Below the pieces are notes generated by a model. That model saw nothing but the letters and a program-made list of their open reading frames with translations. It did no database searches and had not been told where the DNA came from. A stretch of 64,000 nt of DNA from Bacillota bacterium (GTDB lineage: Bacteria > Bacillota > SHA-98 > UBA4971), in assembly GCA_014360195.1 (NCBI GenBank), contig JACIXY010000001.1:377619-441618 (forward strand). Direction: 5' to 3'. Shown piece by piece: positions 1-9,885 of this stretch (positions are counted from its first letter, which is position 1; each line of letters starts with the position of its first letter). The translations under genes and the position numbers were made by a program.

Positions 1-180
1 GGGGCCAGCATCAGAGACTTCAGCCTTGCCCTTATCATCGGCCTTACGACGGGCACCTACTCGTCGATATTCGTGGCCAGCCCCATATGGCTTGAGTGGC
101 GCATGTGGGACAGGGCGAGGCAGCAGCGCCAGGCCGCGGCGGCCAGGGCGAAGCAGCCCGGGCCGGCGAAGGTCAGATGA
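1..180 (+). CDS. secF: Protein translocase subunit SecF, C-terminal end (partial)
   Basis: Reading frame 1 is open from the first base to a TGA at 178-180, giving 59 residues. It reads as the last part of SecF, the membrane partner of SecD in the Sec translocon: the RDFSLALIIGLTTGTYSS stretch followed by IFVASPIWLEW is the conserved final transmembrane segment of SecF/RND-type export proteins. A short basic, Ala/Gln-rich cytoplasmic tail follows. The start of the gene lies outside the window. secD would be expected just upstream of it. No terminator is obvious before the pyrimidine promoter. Confidence 0.85.
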   Translation, partial: GASIRDFSLALIIGLTTGTYSSIFVASPIWLEWRMWDRARQQRQAAAARAKQPGPAKVR

Positions 181-245
181 AGGAGTAGATGGGTGAAGAA
201 GTAGCTGTATAAAGAGAATTTGCTGGCAAACCGGGCAGCCGGGTA

Positions 246-274
246 TTGACAAGCCCCGGCTGAACTGGTAGTCT
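246..274 (+). promoter_or_regulatory. Putative sigma-A promoter of the pyr operon
   Basis: TTGACA at 246-251 matches the -35 consensus exactly. A 17-bp spacer leads to TAGTCT at 269-274, which keeps the key T, A and final T of the -10 box. The predicted transcript starts just ahead of the PyrR-binding loop at 291. Confidence 0.55.
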
Positions 275-290
275 CTATGACAAAGAAGAC

Positions 291-328
291 GGATTCCTTT
301 AAGCTGGCCCGGCGAGGCCGGCAAGGAG
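291..328 (+). promoter_or_regulatory. PyrR-binding loop, pyrR leader
   Basis: The stretch with TCCTTTAAGCTGGCCCGGC and then GAGGCCGG can fold into the stem-loop that PyrR binds in nascent pyr mRNA. It is nearly the same as the loop before pyrB (1021-1054), including CCTTTAAGCTGG and GCGAGGCCGG. In known PyrR systems, UMP-bound PyrR holds this loop and so lets the downstream terminator form. An attenuator hairpin follows at 362. Confidence 0.75.
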
Positions 329-360
329 CTTGCATCGCGTCCGTTTCAGCGTGTCTTTGA

Positions 361-969
<609 letters not shown>

Positions 970-1020
970 GCGTAAACCTGTGACGTTCCACCTGAGCTTT
1001 GGTTAGATGGGCACAACGAA

Positions 1021-1054
1021 CCCCTTTAAGCTGGTCCAGCGAGGCCGGAAGGGG
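1021..1054 (+). promoter_or_regulatory. PyrR-binding loop, pyrB leader
   Basis: CCCCTT (1021-1026) pairs with AAGGGG (1049-1054), enclosing TAAGCTGGTCCAGCGAGG, which matches the PyrR-recognised loop. It is closely similar to the loop before pyrR. It lies in the pyrR-pyrB gap upstream of a strong terminator, so pyrB and downstream genes have a second attenuation point. Confidence 0.8.
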
Positions 1055-1087
1055 AGGGAGACAGGCGAAGTGTACGGTGTATACAGT

Positions 1088-1124
1088 GCCTCCCTGCCGG
1101 CGCGCACCCGGCAGGGAGGCTTTC
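1088..1124 (+). terminator. Attenuation terminator in the pyrB leader
   Basis: GCCTCCCTGCCGG (1088-1100) and CCGGCAGGGAGGC (1108-1120) form a perfect 13-bp stem with a 7-nt loop, followed by TTTCGCT. The stem is very stable; the T-run is short. It sits 33 nt after the PyrR loop. Confidence 0.75.
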
Positions 1125-1252
1125 GCTGTACGGACATTGAGGCTGAGGGATACGGTGCATGACGGACAAGCTACACATTGACACGACGCGATCTGCAGCG
1201 CCTGCCCCTGCGCTGCGTTGCACGGGATTCTGAGCAAAGGAGGAGGCATACG

Positions 1253-2194
1253 ATGCCACTCAGGCACAAAGACCTGTTGGGTCTCGAGTACCTTGAGCGC
1301 GAGGAGATCGAGCTCATTCTGGATACCGCCGTGCCGATGAAAGAGATATTCACGCGCGACATCAAGAAGCTGCCCACCCTGCGGGGCAAGACCATGGTCA
1401 ACCTGTTCTACGAGCCGAGCACGAGGACAAGGACGTCCTTCGAACTCGCCGGGAAATGGATGAGCGCGGATGTCACGAACATTGCCACATCGACGAGCAG
1501 CGTGGTGAAAGGCGAGAACCTCAAGGACACCGCGAGGACCCTTGAGGCCCTCGGCGCCAACTTCATAGTCATCCGCCACCAGATGGCCGGTGCGCCCCAC
1601 CTTGTGGCGCGCACCGTGAAGGCTTCGGTGATAAACGCCGGGGACGGCCGTCACGAGCATCCCACGCAGGCCCTCCTCGACCTCTTCACCATCAGGGAGC
1701 GGCTGGGGCGCATCGAGGGTCTCAAAGTGACCATCGTCGGTGACATCCTGCACAGTCGTGTCGCCAGGTCCAACATATGGGGGCTCACGAAACTGGGCGC
1801 TCACGTGACGGTGTGCGGGCCGAGGACCCTCATCCCGCCGGAGATCTCCCGCATGGGCGTTGAGGTCACGTGCGACCTCGGCGAGGCGCTAGCCGACGCT
1901 GACGTCGTGAACGTCCTCAGGCTCCAGCTTGAGAGGCAGAAGAAGGGGCTTTTCCCGAGCATTCGCGAGTACTCCGACCTGTACGGCCTCACCCGCAAGA
2001 GGGTCGAAAAGTGCAAGCCCGGCGTCCTCATCCTGCATCCGGGACCCGCGAACCTCGGGGTGGAGATTACAGAGGAGGTTGCCGAAGGCCCGAACGCGGC
2101 CGTGCACGAGCAGGTCACCAACGGTGTCGCGTGCCGCATGGCCGTGCTCTATCTGCTTTCAGGGGGAGGGAAACCTGGTGAGATTGCTGCTTAA
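1253..2194 (+). CDS. pyrB: Aspartate carbamoyltransferase catalytic subunit
   Basis: Condenses carbamoyl phosphate with aspartate, the committed step of pyrimidine synthesis, in the cytoplasm. 313 residues, normal for PyrB. Visible motifs are the carbamoyl-phosphate loop [12 protein letters not shown] near residue 50 and [14 protein letters not shown] near residue 135. The ATG at 1253 follows a strong AAAGGAGGAGG at 1236-1246; longer in-frame extensions run into the leader terminator and were not used. There is no pyrI regulatory-subunit gene nearby, as in other Firmicutes. It overlaps pyrC by 17 bp, suggesting translational coupling. Confidence 0.95.
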   Translation: MPLRHKDLLGLEYLEREEIELILDTAVPMKEIFTRDIKKLPTLRGKTMVNLFYEPSTRTRTSFELAGKWMSADVTNIATSTSSVVKGENLKDTARTLEALGANFIVIRHQMAGAPHLVARTVKASVINAGDGRHEHPTQALLDLFTIRERLGRIEGLKVTIVGDILHSRVARSNIWGLTKLGAHVTVCGPRTLIPPEISRMGVEVTCDLGEALADADVVNVLRLQLERQKKGLFPSIREYSDLYGLTRKRVEKCKPGVLILHPGPANLGVEITEEVAEGPNAAVHEQVTNGVACRMAVLYLLSGGGKPGEIAA

Positions 2195-3461
2195 GGGAGG
2201 CCATGTGGTAGATCCCCAAAACGGCCTGGATGAGACGATGGACGTACTCGTAAGACAGGGAAAAGTGGTTGCGGTCGATACAGCTATCGACGCAGAGGAC
2301 GCCCGCGTCCTTGACGTGTGTGGAAAGGTGGTGCTGCCTGGCCTTATCGACATGCATGTGCACCTGCGCGAGCCGGGCAGGGAGGACGAGGAGACCATCG
2401 AGACCGGCACCCTCGCCGCGGCGAGGGGAGGGTTCGTAGCGGTGGCTTGCATGCCCAACACCGACCCGCCCCTCGACACCGGGGCGGCCGTGAGGTTCGT
2501 GCTCTCGAGGGCCCGGGAGACCGGTTATGTGAGGGTTCTTCCGGTAGGGGCCATCACAAGAGGCCTTGGCGGGACCGAACTTGCCGAGATAGGCGAGCTT
2601 CGTCGCGCAGGCGCGGTGGCGATATCCGATGACGGCCGGCCTGTTACTAATGCCACGGTTATGCGTCATGCCATGGAGTACGCAAGCATGTTCGACATGC
2701 CTGTGATATCCCACGCCGAGGATGCCGAGCTTTCAGCGGGCGGGGCCATCAACGAGGGCTACTGGTCCACGCGGCTGGGCCTGCCTGGCATCCCCGCGGC
2801 CGCGGAGGAGACCATGGTGGCAAGGGACATCTTCCTTGCGGAGCTCACCGGGGCCAGGCTCCACATCGCCCACGTGAGCACCGCGGGGTCCGTGGAGCTC
2901 ATACGGCGCGCGAAGGAGAAGGGCATCCTGGTGACTTGCGAGGCCACGCCGCATCATTTCACTCTCACGGACGAGGCTGTAGCGGGATACGACACGAACA
3001 CCAAGGTGAACCCGCCCCTTCGGACGCAGCGGGACGTGGAGGCCGTGCGTCAAGGCCTTGCAGACGGGACGATAGACGTCATTGCATCTGACCACGCGCC
3101 CCACACGGCGGAGGAAAAAGAAGTGGAATACGAGCTTGCTGCGTTCGGCATGATCGGACTGGAGACCTCGCTGGCCCTCGCCGTCACCGAGCTTGTCAGG
3201 CCGGGCATTCTCACCCTTGGGCAGCTTGTGGAGAGGATGTCGTACGGTCCTGCGAAGACCCTCGGGCTTGACTGGCCTGGAATCGTGCCTGGCGCGGAGG
3301 CCAACATTACGGTGCTCGACCCTGATGCCAGTTTCGTGGTGGACCCTGCCGGGTTTGCCTCGCGTTCCCGCAACACGCCGTTTAGCGGGCGGCGGCTTTT
3401 CGGGAAGGTGGTCGCCACTGTAGTTGAGGGTCGGATCGCGTATGAGGCTGGGGTTTCCTAA
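2178..3461 (+). CDS. pyrC: Dihydroorotase (class I)
   Basis: Zinc amidohydrolase that closes carbamoyl-aspartate to dihydroorotate. 427 residues, the class I length. Metal-ligand motifs are [10 protein letters not shown] near residue 57 and SDHAPHT near residue 303; CMPNTDP and KVNPPLR are further family motifs. The GTG at 2178 follows GGGGGAGGG and lies inside the end of pyrB, which gives the expected N-terminus [12 protein letters not shown]. Longer in-frame readings upstream only translate pyrB in the wrong frame. PyrC is followed after 45 bp by pyrK. Confidence 0.95.
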   Translation: MRLLLKGGHVVDPQNGLDETMDVLVRQGKVVAVDTAIDAEDARVLDVCGKVVLPGLIDMHVHLREPGREDEETIETGTLAAARGGFVAVACMPNTDPPLDTGAAVRFVLSRARETGYVRVLPVGAITRGLGGTELAEIGELRRAGAVAISDDGRPVTNATVMRHAMEYASMFDMPVISHAEDAELSAGGAINEGYWSTRLGLPGIPAAAEETMVARDIFLAELTGARLHIAHVSTAGSVELIRRAKEKGILVTCEATPHHFTLTDEAVAGYDTNTKVNPPLRTQRDVEAVRQGLADGTIDVIASDHAPHTAEEKEVEYELAAFGMIGLETSLALAVTELVRPGILTLGQLVERMSYGPAKTLGLDWPGIVPGAEANITVLDPDASFVVDPAGFASRSRNTPFSGRRLFGKVVATVVEGRIAYEAGVS

Positions 3462-3506
3462 TGGCGCTCTGCCAGATACGAAACGACATCCAGTGGGGAA
3501 GAAGCC

Positions 3507-4535
3507 GTGATGATGGAATGTTTGGGGTCGGCGCCGGCAGCATCGACAGCCACGGTGCTGGAAAATCGGCAGGTAGGGCCCGGGTGCTACCGAATGTGTC
3601 TCGAGAATGACTATATCGCGCGTTGCACGCTGCCAGGCCAGTTTGTTCACGTCCGCATCCCTGGCTCGTCCCTCGACCCGCTCTTGAGGCGCCCGTTCAG
3701 CGTGTGCCTGGTGGAGCCGTCGAATGGCGCCTTCCTCGTCCTCTATCAGGTAGTGGGCAGGGGGACGAAGATGCTTTCAGCCCTTCGCCCGGGCGATAGA
3801 CTCGACGTGCTGGGGCCGCTGGGAAGGGGCTTCGAGATGCCTCGAGCCGGCGCCGGCGGAGGAGGGGACGACGGCAGTGGCGGCGATGGCGGCAATAGCA
3901 TTGGCAGGGGAAGCGGCGCGGTGAGGGTGGCCCTTGTGGCTGGAGGGCTCGGAATCGCGCCCCTAATCATGCTGAGCCATGCCCTCTTTCGCTCCGGCGT
4001 GGGGTTTGTGTTCGTCGTTGGAGCGCGCAGCGGCGAACTTCTTGCAGGCCTCGACCTGCTTCCGCGGGCCCCAGGCAGGGATGCCGTGCTTTCGGGGCGC
4101 TCCGCGAGTCCCGAACCTGCGGGTCCCGAAATCGTGCAGGGCGCGCACGTCCCGCCAAACGGGTGCGACACCGCCACGGATGACGCCGGGCCGCGGTACG
4201 AAGTCCACGTGGTGACCGAGGACGGCTCCATGGGCCGGCGAGGGCTTGTGACCGACGCCCTCCGCGACGTCCTCAGAGGCGGCGACATCGCGTGCGCGTA
4301 TGCCTGCGGCCCTGCCGGCATGCTTCGTGAGGTGGCAAGGATGGGGGAGACATTCCGCGTGCCCGTGCAGGTGAGCCTGGAAGAGCGGATGGCGTGCGGT
4401 CTCGGAGCGTGCCTCGGATGTGCCGTAAAGGCCAGGGAGGCCACCGCCCGAAGCGGGCGCACAGCGTACCTTCGCGTCTGTGCCGACGGCCCCGTGTTCT
4501 GGGTGGAGGAGGTGGATCTCGATGGCATCGGCTGA
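3507..4535 (+). CDS. pyrK: Dihydroorotate dehydrogenase B, electron-transfer subunit
   Basis: Carries electrons from PyrD to NAD+ through FAD and a [2Fe-2S] cluster. The FAD motif RRPFSV is near residue 54, the nucleotide-binding GGLGIAPL near residue 147, and the cluster ligands lie in CGLGACLGC plus a distal RVCADGPVF. At 342 residues it is longer than usual (roughly 250-290). One extra block is a glycine/serine-rich loop near residues 113-138, between the FAD and NAD lobes; a second lies near residues 190-225. pyrD starts inside its last codons. The ATG at 3507 is one of two adjacent ATGs after GGGGAAGAAG. Confidence 0.93.
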   Translation: MMMECLGSAPAASTATVLENRQVGPGCYRMCLENDYIARCTLPGQFVHVRIPGSSLDPLLRRPFSVCLVEPSNGAFLVLYQVVGRGTKMLSALRPGDRLDVLGPLGRGFEMPRAGAGGGGDDGSGGDGGNSIGRGSGAVRVALVAGGLGIAPLIMLSHALFRSGVGFVFVVGARSGELLAGLDLLPRAPGRDAVLSGRSASPEPAGPEIVQGAHVPPNGCDTATDDAGPRYEVHVVTEDGSMGRRGLVTDALRDVLRGGDIACAYACGPAGMLREVARMGETFRVPVQVSLEERMACGLGACLGCAVKAREATARSGRTAYLRVCADGPVFWVEEVDLDGIG

Positions 4536-5556
4536 CCTCGCGGTCACCATCGGCGCGATCAAGATGAAAAACCCGGTGATAGCGGCATCGGGCACCTTCG
4601 GATTCGGGCGCGAGTTCGGCCGCGTGTTGGACATCTCTGCGCTCGGGGCGATCGTGACCAAGGGCATTACTCTCGAGCCGCGGGCAGGCAACCCGCCCCC
4701 GAGGTTGTGGGAGACGGCATGCGGGCTTCTCAACTCCGTAGGCCTCCAGAACCCCGGGCTTGCGGCGTTCATTAGAGATGAGGCGCCCAGGCTCGCCGCA
4801 TGCGGGGTTCCTGTCATCGTAAACATTTCAGGCGATTCGCTTGCGGAGTTCTGCGAGCTTGCGTCCTGCCTCGAGGGTGTGCCCGGGGTGGATGGGCTCG
4901 AAGTCAACGTGTCATGTCCCAACATCCACGCCGGCGGGCGACCATTCGCAAGCGACCCTGAAGCGGTGTACAGGGTGGCGGCGGCCGTCCGACGGGTCAC
5001 CGGGAAAACGCTCATTGTGAAACTTTCCCCCAACGTCGCCGGCATCGCGCGCACGGCCCAGGCGGCAGAGATGGGTGGGGCGGACGCGGTGTCGTGCGTG
5101 AACACCTACCTCGGCATTGCCATCGACGCCGAACGGAGAAGGCCCGTGTTCTCGCGGGTCTTTGCGGGACTCTCGGGCCCCGCGATAAAGCCTCTTGCGC
5201 TGCGGGCTGTGTGGGAGGTGGCGTCTGCGGTGAGGATACCTGTCGTGGGCATCGGCGGGATATGCTCTCCCCAGGACGCCATCGAGTTCCTCCTCGCGGG
5301 TGCGAGGGCGGTTGCCATCGGCACAGGGAACTTCATTTCACCCATGGCCTGCCTCGAGGTCGTCGAGGGCATCAGGTCCTATCTGGAAGAGCGAGGGATC
5401 CGGGCTGCAACCGATCTCGTTGGCCGCGCAAGGGGCCATGCCGGTCATACCGCGGGATCCCACTCCGACGAAGCATACGTGTACGAACCGAAAGAGCGCA
5501 AAGCGGAAGACGACTTTGCCGCAGGGAAGGGGCGAAGCCATGGAGGAGAACAGTGA
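4522..5556 (+). CDS. pyrD: Dihydroorotate dehydrogenase B, catalytic subunit
   Basis: FMN enzyme oxidising dihydroorotate to orotate with PyrK as electron acceptor. 344 residues against about 300-310 usually; the excess is a C-terminal tail rich in Gly, His, Lys and Glu after the barrel. Family signs are the N-terminal IGAIKMKNPVIAASGTFGFG, EVNVSCPNI, and the FMN-phosphate regions GIGGI and AIGTGNF. The ATG at 4522 is chosen because GGAGGAGGTGG lies 8 nt upstream; it overlaps pyrK by 14 bp. The class 1B assignment follows from the adjacent pyrK. Confidence 0.95.
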   Translation: MASADLAVTIGAIKMKNPVIAASGTFGFGREFGRVLDISALGAIVTKGITLEPRAGNPPPRLWETACGLLNSVGLQNPGLAAFIRDEAPRLAACGVPVIVNISGDSLAEFCELASCLEGVPGVDGLEVNVSCPNIHAGGRPFASDPEAVYRVAAAVRRVTGKTLIVKLSPNVAGIARTAQAAEMGGADAVSCVNTYLGIAIDAERRRPVFSRVFAGLSGPAIKPLALRAVWEVASAVRIPVVGIGGICSPQDAIEFLLAGARAVAIGTGNFISPMACLEVVEGIRSYLEERGIRAATDLVGRARGHAGHTAGSHSDEAYVYEPKERKAEDDFAAGKGRSHGGEQ

Positions 5557-6286
5557 GATCATAGTAGCTCTTGACACGAACAGTCCGGATGAGGCGGTCG
5601 CGCTGGTGGAACGGCTCATGCCAGACATCACCATGTACAAAGTGGGCATGGAGCTTTTCTACTCATGTGGCGCGGGGATCATCGATAGACTTGCGGCCCT
5701 CGGGGCGAAGATATTTCTCGACCTCAAGCTGCACGACATCCCAGTCACGGTGGGACGGGCCATGGCCGCGCTGGCGAGGCCCGGGGTGGACATCCTTGAC
5801 GTGCACGCCTCCGGCGGGTCCAGGATGATGAAGGAAGGACTCGCTGCCGTGCGTGGAGCGGCCCAGGCACGGGGCGTCCGGCCGCCGAAGGTTATAGCGG
5901 TGACCCTTCTTACGAGCATAGACCGGGAGGTTTTCTCGCGGGAGATCGCCCCGGGGTGCGATTGCAACCTCGTTGAGCACGTTGTCCGGATGGCGCGTCT
6001 TGCAAAGGAGAGCGGGCTTGACGGCGTCGTCACATCGGCGTTCGAGGTGAGCGCGATACGTGAGGCGTGCGGCCGCGACTTCATCACGGTGGTCCCTGGC
6101 GTGAGGCCTGCCTGGGCCGCCGATGCGCACGACCAGAGGAGATGCATGACCCCGCGGCAGGCGGTGCTCGCCGGCGCGGACTACCTCGTGGTGGGCAGGC
6201 CCATCACGCGGGCTCGCTCCCCGAGGGACGCGGCCGCAAGACTTCTCGACGAGGTGAGGGAGGCGAGGCGGGATGCGAGAGGCTAG
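5540..6286 (+). CDS. pyrF: Orotidine 5'-phosphate decarboxylase
   Basis: Decarboxylates OMP to UMP, the last step of the pathway. 248 residues, a normal size. The catalytic Asp-Lys-Asp motif is visible in FLDLKLHDIP near residue 58; the residue usually Asn after HDIP (HDIPNT) is Val here. The C-terminal phosphate-binding region reads LVVGRPITRA. The ATG at 5540 follows GGGAAGGGGCGAAG and overlaps pyrD by 17 bp. pyrE starts inside its end. Confidence 0.94.
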   Translation: MEENSEIIVALDTNSPDEAVALVERLMPDITMYKVGMELFYSCGAGIIDRLAALGAKIFLDLKLHDIPVTVGRAMAALARPGVDILDVHASGGSRMMKEGLAAVRGAAQARGVRPPKVIAVTLLTSIDREVFSREIAPGCDCNLVEHVVRMARLAKESGLDGVVTSAFEVSAIREACGRDFITVVPGVRPAWAADAHDQRRCMTPRQAVLAGADYLVVGRPITRARSPRDAAARLLDEVREARRDARG

Positions 6287-6896
6287 GACCAGTTCAACCA
6301 CTTCATCAACATCAACCATTTCAGACGAGGTGCTCGCGGTCCTGAAGGAGACCGGGGCGTACCTGACAGGGCACTTCAAGCTCAGCTCAGGGCTGCACAG
6401 CCCGGTCTACATCGAGAAGTTCCGGCTCCTTGAGCGCCCGGGACTCGCCGAGAAGGTGCTTCGCCACCTTGCCGACAGGTTCCGGGGCGACGGTGCAAGC
6501 GTCGTCATAGGCCCTACCACAGGCGGGATCATCGTCGCCTACGAGGTGGCGCGTAGCCTCGGGGCAAGAGCCATATTCGCCGAAAGAGAAGGCGGCCGGC
6601 GGGTCCTTCGCCGGGGGTTTACGATAGCGCCGGGCGAGCGGGTCCTCGTGGTGGAGGATATTGTGACAACCGGGCTTTCCGTCAGGGAAGTTCTGGACCT
6701 CGTGACCGAGAAGGGCGGCGAAGTCGTGGGCGTCGGGATGCTCGTGGATAGGAGCAGGGGGCAGGTGGATTTCGGCGTCCGGGCCGAGCGGCTCGTCCGG
6801 GTGGAATTTGAGACTTATGTCCCAGAGGAATGCCCGCTCTGCGGAGAGAATGTACCATTGATCGACCCGGGGTCAAGGCGCCTTGCGCCCGAGTGA
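6273..6896 (+). CDS. pyrE: Orotate phosphoribosyltransferase
   Basis: Adds PRPP-derived ribose phosphate to orotate to give OMP. 207 residues. The PRPP motif VLVVEDIVTTGLSVREV is near residue 126, and GHFKLSSGLHSPVYIEK near residue 32 marks the PyrE family. The C-terminus has a CPLC pair, a small possible metal site seen in some Firmicute PyrE. The first 18 residues are Ser/Thr-rich and may not be conserved. It overlaps pyrF by 14 bp and ends the operon; no terminator is seen in the 140 bp before purB. Confidence 0.94.
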   Translation: MREARTSSTTSSTSTISDEVLAVLKETGAYLTGHFKLSSGLHSPVYIEKFRLLERPGLAEKVLRHLADRFRGDGASVVIGPTTGGIIVAYEVARSLGARAIFAEREGGRRVLRRGFTIAPGERVLVVEDIVTTGLSVREVLDLVTEKGGEVVGVGMLVDRSRGQVDFGVRAERLVRVEFETYVPEECPLCGENVPLIDPGSRRLAPE

Positions 6897-7036
6897 AGTC
6901 CTGTACCGGCTACCAGCGGGGGTTTGGACGGGGTTCGCGGGCGGGCGACTGGAGAAGCCGAGGAAAATGCAACCCGGAGGCCGCGGTGTGTGGGCGGGGC
7001 GCGGCCAATGCGTCGAAGCATCGGAGGCGACATAGC

Positions 7037-8329
7037 ATGATAGAGCGTTACACGTATCCCGAGATGAAGCAACTCTGGGAGCCAGAGAACCGCTACAAGA
7101 AATGGCTGGAGATCGAGATCCTGGCCTGCGAGGGCTGGGCGAGCATAGGGCGGGTGCCAGCGGAAGCCGTTGAGGCAATCAGGGAGAAGGCCCGGTTCGA
7201 CATTGCGAGGATTCGCGAGATAGAGGCGATAGTCGACCACGACGTCATAGCGTTTCTCACGAACGTGTCGGAGAACGTCGGCCCCGAGGCGCGCTATATC
7301 CACATGGGCATGACGTCATACGACGTGGTGGACACCGCTCTCTCGCTGCTGCTGCGGGACGCCGCTGACATAATCATCCGCGACATCCGCAAGGTCATCG
7401 AAATCCTCACCGAAAAGGCGCGGGAACACAAGAACACCCCCATGATCGGTAGGACCCACGGCGTGCATGCTGAGCCCATCACCTTCGGGCTCAAGCTGGC
7501 GGTCTGGGTCGCGGAGATGCGCCGGAATCTCGCGAGGATGCAGAGGGCGCGCGAGGTGGTGAGCGTTGGGAGGATCTCGGGCGCCGTCGGCACGTATGCG
7601 AGCATGGACCCGAGGGTCGAGGAGTACGTGTGCAGCAAGCTTGGGCTCGAGCCTGCGAAGGCCTCAACCCAGGTGCTCTCGCGCGACCGCCACGCAGAAT
7701 ACGTCACCACCCTCGCCATCATCGCGGGATCCCTGGACAAGTTCGCCACCGAAATACGGGGCCTCCAGCGTACCGAGGTATTCGAGGTGCAGGAGCCGTT
7801 CAGGCCGGGCCAGAAAGGGTCCTCGGCCATGCCACACAAGCGCAATCCCATCGTCTCAGAGCGGATCACCGGTCTCGCAAGAGTGATGCGGGGGTACGCC
7901 GTCGCTGCCATGGAGAACACGCCCCTGTGGCACGAGCGCGACATCAGCAACTCCTCGGTTGAGAGGATCGTGCTCCCCGACGCGACCACGCTCATGGACT
8001 ACATGCTTCGGAAGTTCGCCGAGGTCATGGAGGGCCTCGTTGTGAGAAAGGACAGAATGAAGGCCAATCTCGAGATGACGGACGGCCTCGTATTCTCCGA
8101 GGCCGTGATGCTGGCCCTCGTGGGGCGTGGCCTCAGCCGCGAGCACGCGTACGCCCTCGTGCAGCGGAACGCCGCCAGGGCCTGGGACGAAGGGCTGAAC
8201 TTCAAGGAACTCATCTTCGGCGACCCGGAGATCACCGCCGTGTTGAAGCCCGCCGATGTAGAGGCCTGTTTCGATCTCTCGAGGCACCTCGCCCACATCG
8301 ACGATATCTTTCGACGGGTCGGGATCTAA
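7037..8329 (+). CDS. purB: Adenylosuccinate lyase
   Basis: Splits adenylosuccinate to AMP plus fumarate and SAICAR to AICAR in purine synthesis. 430 residues, as in B. subtilis PurB. The fumarase/aspartase signature SSAMPHKRNPI lies near residue 262; TSYDVVDTALS and RTHGVHAEP mark the other two active-site regions. The ATG at 7037 gives the typical N-terminus MIERYTYPEM; reading further upstream adds an Arg/Gly-rich non-conserved stretch. It stands alone after the pyr operon, and its TAA stop lies at the edge of a palindromic repeat element. Confidence 0.95.
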   Translation: MIERYTYPEMKQLWEPENRYKKWLEIEILACEGWASIGRVPAEAVEAIREKARFDIARIREIEAIVDHDVIAFLTNVSENVGPEARYIHMGMTSYDVVDTALSLLLRDAADIIIRDIRKVIEILTEKAREHKNTPMIGRTHGVHAEPITFGLKLAVWVAEMRRNLARMQRAREVVSVGRISGAVGTYASMDPRVEEYVCSKLGLEPAKASTQVLSRDRHAEYVTTLAIIAGSLDKFATEIRGLQRTEVFEVQEPFRPGQKGSSAMPHKRNPIVSERITGLARVMRGYAVAAMENTPLWHERDISNSSVERIVLPDATTLMDYMLRKFAEVMEGLVVRKDRMKANLEMTDGLVFSEAVMLALVGRGLSREHAYALVQRNAARAWDEGLNFKELIFGDPEITAVLKPADVEACFDLSRHLAHIDDIFRRVGI

Positions 8330-8441
8330 CCCAGGGTTCGTCAGTTCCTTCCAGTTTGCCGGCATCTGGTGGGTTGCCGGTGTTGCACTCTCTCTTCGAA
8401 TCACCGGCAACCCCTTCTTCAGGTCGGAAGCATTTCTCCAT
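8326..8441 (-). repeat. Palindromic MITE-like element, copy 1 (reverse orientation)
   Basis: Core arms GGGTTGCCGGTG (8371-8382) and CACCGGCAACCC (8402-8413) are perfect inverse copies around a 19-nt loop. The left flank, GGGTTCGTCAGTTCCTTCC, matches the reverse complement of the right end of the copy at 50415. The element begins at the purB stop codon (CTAA). From 8442 to 8754 no gene is supported; GTTGAC/GTCAAC at 8448/8468 is a small further inverted repeat. Confidence 0.7.
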
Positions 8442-8754
8442 GAAACTGTTGACGTCTCCCCCGTTATGTCAACGCAGCCTGGTTGAATCGCGCAAAACCG
8501 TCGGCGTACTCGGCTAAACTCGTAACTGCCGGGGAAGTTCAACAGTCTCCCCCACTCTCACGTGCCAACGCGGTGGCCTCCATTGTGACGTTGATGTGCG
8601 ACTGCGCTGGTGCCCAAGCACCTACGCCTCCGCGCTTCAATATCATGCTGTAGACTGTGTCCTGCCTGTAGATTGCGTCCCGCCGCGCGGGCGTTCCCTG
8701 CTGCGGCATGGCCGGGCGGGCACCCGGGAAAAGGGCGCACAAGGGAGGGATAGC

Positions 8755-9885
8755 ATGAAGTCCCATGGCAGAGGATGGATAAAGAAGGTGTTCCCCGGAG
8801 CGAACACGCCGGAGGGGTTTTTCTCGTTCTACGAGTATATCATCAGGCCTGATGCAAACAAGATCATAATCGTAAAGGGCGGGCCGGGGGTCGGAAAGTC
8901 CACCCTCATGAGGAAGATCGGCCAGAGGTTCGTCGACATGGGCTACGACGTGGAGTTTTTCTGCTGCTCGTCGGACAACGATTCGCTTGACGGCGTGGCA
9001 GTGCACGATCTGGGTGTCGCTCTCATCGACGGCACAGCCCCCCACGTCGTCGATCCCAAAAACCCGGGCGCGGTGGATGAGATCATAAACCTCGGGGATT
9101 TCTGGGACGAGAAGGCGCTTCGCGCGTCAAAGCGCGAGATAATGGAGGCCAACAGCGAGGTCTCCCGACTTTTTGAGCGTGCCTTCCGTTACCTGAAAGA
9201 GGCAAAGATCATCCACGATGACTGGGAGGCGTGTCACACCGAAGCGCTGGACTTCGGCTACGCCAACTGCATGGCGGACGAAGTGAAGCGCGATATCTTC
9301 GGGGATAGGCCCGTGTCCCCTGTCCGCGGGCGGCCGAGGCACCTTTTCGCGAGCGCGCTTTCGCCGGACGGGCCTGTCCATTACCTCGACACCATCGTGG
9401 GCCGACTTCCGCGCAGGTACGTCCTGAAAGGCGAGCCCGGGACAGGCAAGTCTACCCTCGCGCGCAAGGTCGGCGACGCCGCCATAGAGCGCGGCTTCGA
9501 CGTGGAGTTCTACCACTGCCCCCTCGATCCATCGAAAGTCGATCACGTGGTGATTCCCGCCCTCGGGGCGGCGGTGATAAGCGGCACCTGGCCCCATCTC
9601 TTCGATGCGTCGAACGAACTGGACAGGACTGTGGAGATGAAGGTGGCTCTCAACAGGGCGGTGCTCGCCAGGTACCAGGATATCATCGCAAGCTCAAGGG
9701 AGAGATTCCGCCAGGCGCTCGGGAGAGCGACGGAGTTCCTTCACAGGGCCAAGCTGGTACACGACGAGATGCAGGCCTATTACGTGCGGAGCATGGACTT
9801 TGCGGCCGTGGACCGGCTTTGTGAGCGCGTTCTCGCGCGCACGCTCGACCTCGAGCGGGAGGCGGCCGCCCAGGTCACAGCGTGA
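8755..9885 (+). CDS. Two-P-loop ATPase of unknown function (PRK06851-like)
   Basis: 376 residues made of two similar halves, each opening with a Walker A loop: GGPGVGKST near residue 43 and GEPGTGKST near residue 230. After each loop comes a matching sequence (GYDVEFFCC and GFDVEFYHC), then ALIDGTAPHV or AVISGTWPHL, so the gene arose by internal duplication. I recognise the pattern as a conserved ATPase family of Clostridia with no known role. No signal peptide or membrane segment. The ATG at 8755 follows AAGGGAGGG. It stands alone; the next gene is convergent. Confidence 0.7.
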   Translation: MKSHGRGWIKKVFPGANTPEGFFSFYEYIIRPDANKIIIVKGGPGVGKSTLMRKIGQRFVDMGYDVEFFCCSSDNDSLDGVAVHDLGVALIDGTAPHVVDPKNPGAVDEIINLGDFWDEKALRASKREIMEANSEVSRLFERAFRYLKEAKIIHDDWEACHTEALDFGYANCMADEVKRDIFGDRPVSPVRGRPRHLFASALSPDGPVHYLDTIVGRLPRRYVLKGEPGTGKSTLARKVGDAAIERGFDVEFYHCPLDPSKVDHVVIPALGAAVISGTWPHLFDASNELDRTVEMKVALNRAVLARYQDIIASSRERFRQALGRATEFLHRAKLVHDEMQAYYVRSMDFAAVDRLCERVLARTLDLEREAAAQVTA

